64,000 bases of DNA, from assembly GCF_001524445.2 (NCBI RefSeq), contig NZ_CP013417.1, forward strand, positions 2,604,001 to 2,668,000. Reading direction: 5' to 3'. The notes beneath the pieces are model-generated. The model ran no database searches. It was not told the origin of the DNA and was given only the letters and a program-made list of their open reading frames with translations. This document shows positions 60,692-64,000 of the stretch, one piece after another. The DNA is from Burkholderia savannae. Lineage in GTDB: Bacteria > Pseudomonadota > Gammaproteobacteria > Burkholderiales > Burkholderiaceae. The stretch's first letter is position 1; every line of letters starts with the position of its first letter. Both the position numbers and the translations under genes were made by a program.

Positions 60692-61085
60692 CCTCTCCGG
60701 CAAGGCATGCAGTTCCCGCCATCGACGCGAGCCGCCCCTGCGGCTCGTGAGGCAAGCGGGTCCGTCGCGCGCACCATCGCTTTCATTGGTCTCATGGGAA
60801 CTTGTTGTTCAAATTTTCAATGACGCGAAAATCTCATGAGCGCCGTTGATTTGCGTTGATTCATGTCAATCGAGTACTTCTTTATATTGATAGTCGATTG
60901 GCCGCTCGATCGCAAATCTCATGCTTTTTGAATTTAGTCGCTCGCCCGCCAAGCGCAATGCCCCGCGACGCCTCGCTCGGCGTCGCGATCTTTTTCCTTA
61001 TTCGGCAATGCGTTACGCGCGGCTGGCCCGCGCGGGCCGACGCGGCCGCGGCGCGTGACGCGCGCGGCCGGACGAACGCCGTGCG
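60692..61085. other. Promoter region of the oxidase operon and end of the retropepsin-like gene
   Basis: Besides the FNR-like site, a perfect hairpin CGCGACGCC-N6-GGCGTCGCG lies at 60964-60987 with a T run on the plus strand. Two TCTCATG motifs occur around 60790-60840. No gene was recognised. Confidence 0.5.
60857..60870. promoter_or_regulatory. FNR/ANR-like box upstream of the oxidase operon
   Basis: TTGATTCATGTCAA matches the FNR/ANR consensus TTGAT-N4-ATCAA at nine of ten defined bases. It is 166 bp upstream of the first start codon. Confidence 0.6.
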
Positions 61086-62327
61086 TCAAATCCGCACGCG
61101 GCGGCGCGCGCCGCCGCGTTCGACCTCGATTTCGAGCGATCCCGAAGGCGCAGTGCTCAGTCGGTCGCGCGCGTCGTCGATCGCCGAAGGATCGACGCGC
61201 TTGCCGTCGATCTCGACGAGCACGTCGCCGTTCTCGAGGCCGTAGCGCGCGAGATCGTCCGGACGATTGTGGAACAGCTCGACATGGCCGTCGACGAAGC
61301 GGATCGCGATCGTGCGCAGCGGCCGCGGATCGTCCCGCGTGAAGCGGCTCGCGTCGTAGCAAAACTCCATCGTGCTCGGCACGAACATGTAGCGATCGAG
61401 GCGCGCGAGGAAGTTCATCCCGAGCATGTCGCCGCCGCCTTCGGCGATGCGCAGGCTGCCGATCGGCTTGCCGTCGAACGACAGCCCTTTCGCGAAGTAA
61501 TCGCGCGACTGGCCGACGCCGTTCGCCGACACGCTCGGCACCGTGCCGCCGAGCGGCTTGGCGGCCTGACGGCCGGCGAGGAACGCGAGCGTCGGCGCCG
61601 ACACGATCGAATGGCGCGCGCCCGTATCGAAGCGGAACATCGCCCATTGATCGCCGAAATCGACGCTCACGGCGGGCGACTGGCCGAAGCTGTCCTGATA
61701 CGGGACGCAATGCTGAAAGCGCTGCCCGGCCGGCGGATTGCGCCACGCCGTCAGCGTGCCGCTGCGATTGTCGGCGATCCAGCTCAGCTGGCGAAAGATC
61801 TCGATGCCGACGACGCCGTCGATCCGCGTGCCGAACACCTGCGACAGCAACGACAGATCGAGGCCGAGCCACGGATAGAAGCTCGGCACTTCGTAGCTGC
61901 CGAGCGCGATCGGCAGCGGCTGCCACAGGCGCACGCGCTCCTGCGGCAGCACGCCATCCGAGGTCGTCAGGCCTTTTTCGAGCATCGTCCGGTACGCGAT
62001 CGGAATCTGTTCGTCGGTCGACGGCTGCGTGATCGACTGCGCGAGCCGATTGTCGATCACCGTGTGGCTCGCGCCCGTGTCGACGAGAAAGTGATACGTC
62101 TTGCCCGCGATCGCGACGGGCACGACGAAGCCGCTCGTCGGCTTGAACGATGCGCTCAGCACCGGCATGACGCCGCGCGGCGGCTCTTCGCGCTCGCGGC
62201 AGCCGGCCGCGAGAAGCGCGGCGGCGCACACGAGCGCGACGATCGGCAACGCGCGCGGCGCGCGGCGGAGGAAGGCGGATGCGGCGCGCGTCGGCGACGG
62301 CGTCGAGGCGATTGCGTGTTGAACCAT
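61086..62327 (-). CDS. Lipoprotein with two retropepsin-like DTG motifs and a PDZ domain
   Basis: The 413-residue protein has a lipobox LAAGC (Cys43) after a long N-terminus. Two retropepsin-like lobes follow, each with an aspartic-protease motif: VDTGASHTV (Asp83) and FDTGARHSI (Asp234). The C-terminus (about 340-413) is PDZ-like, with LENGDVLVEIDGKRV. Single-lobe retropepsins act as dimers; here both lobes lie in one chain. It is probably a periplasmic protease or a peptidase-fold binding protein. Substrate unknown. It diverges from arsR. Confidence 0.85.
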   Translation of the reverse strand: MVQHAIASTPSPTRAASAFLRRAPRALPIVALVCAAALLAAGCREREEPPRGVMPVLSASFKPTSGFVVPVAIAGKTYHFLVDTGASHTVIDNRLAQSITQPSTDEQIPIAYRTMLEKGLTTSDGVLPQERVRLWQPLPIALGSYEVPSFYPWLGLDLSLLSQVFGTRIDGVVGIEIFRQLSWIADNRSGTLTAWRNPPAGQRFQHCVPYQDSFGQSPAVSVDFGDQWAMFRFDTGARHSIVSAPTLAFLAGRQAAKPLGGTVPSVSANGVGQSRDYFAKGLSFDGKPIGSLRIAEGGGDMLGMNFLARLDRYMFVPSTMEFCYDASRFTRDDPRPLRTIAIRFVDGHVELFHNRPDDLARYGLENGDVLVEIDGKRVDPSAIDDARDRLSTAPSGSLEIEVERGGARRRVRI

Positions 62328-62719
62328 GAACGGCGGGAAGCGCGAGGCGAAGTGAGGATGGGCGGACCATCGCGGGAAGCGGCGAATCGCGGCGCATGCC
62401 GCGTCCGATGCCGCGTCGTAAGCCGCGCGGACGGCGCGCGCCCGCTCGACGAAAACACGATGTAAGGATCGGCGATTCTATCGAAACGCGCTGCGGCGTG
62501 CTGTCGACTTTTGTTCGCGCCTTTTCGAAGAATGCGCTCTGGCGCCGCTCCGCCGCTCGTTCGCGCAACGCCGCGCGCCGCGCCCGCCGAGCCGGCAGCG
62601 CGCCGGTTGCCGCCGCCGGCTCGCGAGGGCCGGGACGGCATGGGCGGAAGGCCGGACAACGTGAACGGGACAAAGCGAAGCAGGCCGGCACGAGCAACGG
62701 CCGCCTGCTCCGCCGGCGC
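62328..62719. other. Divergent intergenic region, no gene seen
   Basis: This region separates the leftward retropepsin-like gene from the rightward arsR operator. No gene, array or clear promoter for the leftward gene was recognised. Confidence 0.4.
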
Positions 62720-62764
62720 ATTATTTCAATATTTCTTGAAATAATGAATCGATGCGGCTATCCT
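62720..62764 (+). promoter_or_regulatory. arsR operator and promoter
   Basis: ATTATTTCAA (62720-62729) and TTGAAATAAT (62736-62745) are perfect arms with a 6-bp spacer. TTGAAA (62736-62741) also serves as -35, with TATCCT (62759-62764) as -10 at 17 bp. A bound ArsR dimer would cover the -35 box. Confidence 0.7.
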
Positions 62765-62770
62765 CCGCGC

Positions 62771-63103
62771 ATGGACTCATCCATCGTCATCCGCGCGCTC
62801 GGCGCGCTCGCTCATGAATCCCGGCTCGCGATCTACCGCCTGCTCGTCGTCGCCGGCGCGGACGGCATGCCGGCCGGCGATCTCGCCCAAGCGCTCGACA
62901 TCGCGCCATCGCGCCTGTCGTTCCATTTGAAGGACCTCGCGCACGCGTCGCTCGTGCACGCGCGCCAGGACGGCCGCTACGTGATCTACTCCGCCAACTT
63001 CGGCGCGATGAACGAGCTGATCGGCTTTCTGACCGACAACTGCTGCGCGGGCGCGCCTTGCGGCATCGCGCGCGGCGCCGTCTGCAAGGAGGCCGGGCAA
63101 TGA
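62771..63103 (+). CDS. arsR: ArsR-family arsenic-responsive repressor
   Basis: The 110-residue protein is a winged-helix ArsR repressor (SRLAIYRLLVVAG ... GDLAQALDIAPSRLSFHLKDLAHASLV). A C-terminal cysteine set, CCAGAPCGIARGAVC, probably binds arsenite; this differs from the ELCVCDL site of E. coli ArsR. No ribosome site precedes the ATG, and the predicted transcription start coincides with it, so the mRNA may be leaderless. An ATG at 62744, in frame, is an alternative inside the operator. Its stop overlaps the acr3 start (ATGA). Confidence 0.92.
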   Translation: MDSSIVIRALGALAHESRLAIYRLLVVAGADGMPAGDLAQALDIAPSRLSFHLKDLAHASLVHARQDGRYVIYSANFGAMNELIGFLTDNCCAGAPCGIARGAVCKEAGQ

Positions 63104-64000
63104 CGCAATCGGCCCGCATCGGCCTGCCGCCCCGCCCGGCGATCGGCTTCTTCGAGCGCTATCTGAGCGCGTGGGTCGCGCTTTGCATCGTCGCCGGCAT
63201 CGCGCTCGGCAAGCTGCTGCCCGGCTTCTTCCATGCGCTCGCGCGGCTCGAGATCGCGCACGTGAACGTCCCCGTCGGCCTGCTGATCTGGGTGATGATC
63301 GTGCCGATGCTGCTGAAGATCGACTTCGCGTCGCTCTCGCAAGTCGGGCGACACTGGCGCGGGATCGGCGTCACGCTCGCCGTCAATTGGCTCGTCAAGC
63401 CGTTCTCGATGGCGCTTCTCGGCTGGCTGTTCGTGCGCCACCTGTTCGCGCATTGGCTGCCCGCGAGCGAGCTCGACAGCTACGTCGCCGGCCTGATCCT
63501 GCTCGCCGCGGCGCCGTGCACCGCGATGGTGTTCGTGTGGTCGCAGCTCTGCGACGGCGATCCGTATTTCACGCTGTCGCAGGTCGCGCTGAACGACGCG
63601 GTGATGGTCGTCGCATTCGCGCCGCTCGTCGCGCTGCTGCTCGGCCTGTCGGCGATCGTCGTGCCCTGGGACACGCTGCTCGTGTCGGTCGGCCTTTACA
63701 TCGTCGCGCCCGTCGCCTTCGCGCAGTGCTTGCGCCGCGTGCTGCTCGCGCGCGGCGAGAACCGCCTGCAACGCACGATCGCCGCGCTCGGCCCGTGGTC
63801 GATCGCCGCGCTCCTCGCGACGCTCGTGCTGCTGTTCGCGTTCCAGGGCCAGGCGATCGTCGACGCGCCGCTCGTCATCGCGCTCCTCGCCGTGCCGATC
63901 ACGCTGCAAGTGCTCTTCAACTCGGGGCTCGCGTATCTCGTCAACCGGCGCCTGCGCGTCGCGCACTGCGTCGCCGGGCCGTCGAGCCTCATCGCGGCGA
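63100..64000 (+). CDS. acr3: Arsenite efflux transporter Acr3 (5' part; gene continues beyond the window)
   Basis: The 300 residues seen have about eight or nine membrane helices of the ACR3/BASS fold. LLAAAPCTAMVFVWSQLCDGDPYFTLSQVALND carries the conserved Cys required for arsenite transport. ACR3 uses the proton gradient to expel As(III). It starts inside the arsR stop codon. The reading frame is open at the window edge, so the C-terminal part (roughly 50-60 residues by family length) is missing here. Confidence 0.93.
   Translation, partial: MTQSARIGLPPRPAIGFFERYLSAWVALCIVAGIALGKLLPGFFHALARLEIAHVNVPVGLLIWVMIVPMLLKIDFASLSQVGRHWRGIGVTLAVNWLVKPFSMALLGWLFVRHLFAHWLPASELDSYVAGLILLAAAPCTAMVFVWSQLCDGDPYFTLSQVALNDAVMVVAFAPLVALLLGLSAIVVPWDTLLVSVGLYIVAPVAFAQCLRRVLLARGENRLQRTIAALGPWSIAALLATLVLLFAFQGQAIVDAPLVIALLAVPITLQVLFNSGLAYLVNRRLRVAHCVAGPSSLIAA

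Overview
The window is very GC-rich and has the codon bias, long spurious antisense reading frames and gene content of a beta-proteobacterium. The closest fit is Burkholderia, probably the B. pseudomallei/thailandensis group. This rests on gene families and layout only; no database comparison was possible. Nearly all genes are ordinary chromosomal genes. There is no prophage, insertion sequence, CRISPR array, rRNA or tRNA that I can recognise.

Layout. 1-4800: tail of an MFS transporter, an EamA exporter, then a leftward operon for an exported molybdopterin oxidoreductase, its cytochrome b and a DUF1223 protein, and an MxKDx pentapeptide-repeat protein. 5070-7330: a complete thiamine unit (promoter, TPP riboswitch, thiC, terminator). 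7490-10800: two small lipoproteins, a second EamA exporter, and about 1.4 kb of repeats, including four exact-period 137-bp copies that carry the diverged 3' end of the exporter gene. 10805-22540: an EAL protein facing a fully overlapping recC-recB-recD-arfB operon. 22920-30820: a FUSC efflux-type protein, an amino-acid permease behind a HutC-type operator, a 58-residue membrane protein and an fbpABC-type ferric iron importer. 31024-32258: an Lrp-type regulator divergent from a thiol dioxygenase, with three inverted repeats between them. 32604-41244: an MscS-family channel, an oxidoreductase and an Rrf2 regulator that share an operator motif, a lipoprotein, a PhoX-like Tat lipoprotein and an IclR regulator. 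41706-49461: an mdtABC-type RND pump. 50129-55041: a NAD(P)-binding protein, an exported peroxiredoxin, and a PAS/GGDEF/EAL protein followed by an HDOD protein behind a sigma-28-like promoter. 55513-60691: a six-gene operon for a ba3-type (B-family) cytochrome oxidase with three multihaem or dihaem cytochromes c, preceded by an FNR/ANR-like box. 61086-64000: a PDZ lipoprotein with two aspartic-protease DTG motifs, then arsR and acr3, which runs off the end.

How the parts work together. Several sets are coherent. TPP represses thiC through its leader. RecBCD subunits are translationally coupled. The Rrf2 regulator probably controls itself and the neighbouring oxidoreductase. The oxidase operon carries its own electron-donor cytochromes and an oxygen-sensing site. 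The EAL and HDOD proteins may belong to the flagellar regulon. ArsR controls arsenite export.

The most unusual global feature is a set of short tandem arrays (periods 8, 9, 11, 13 and 137 bp). Most start 30-170 bp downstream of a stop codon, several at 55-60 bp. I did not find an obviously new multi-gene defence or biosynthetic system. The best leads are the regulatory sites, the exporter-derived 137-bp array and the insertions in RecD and MdtC.
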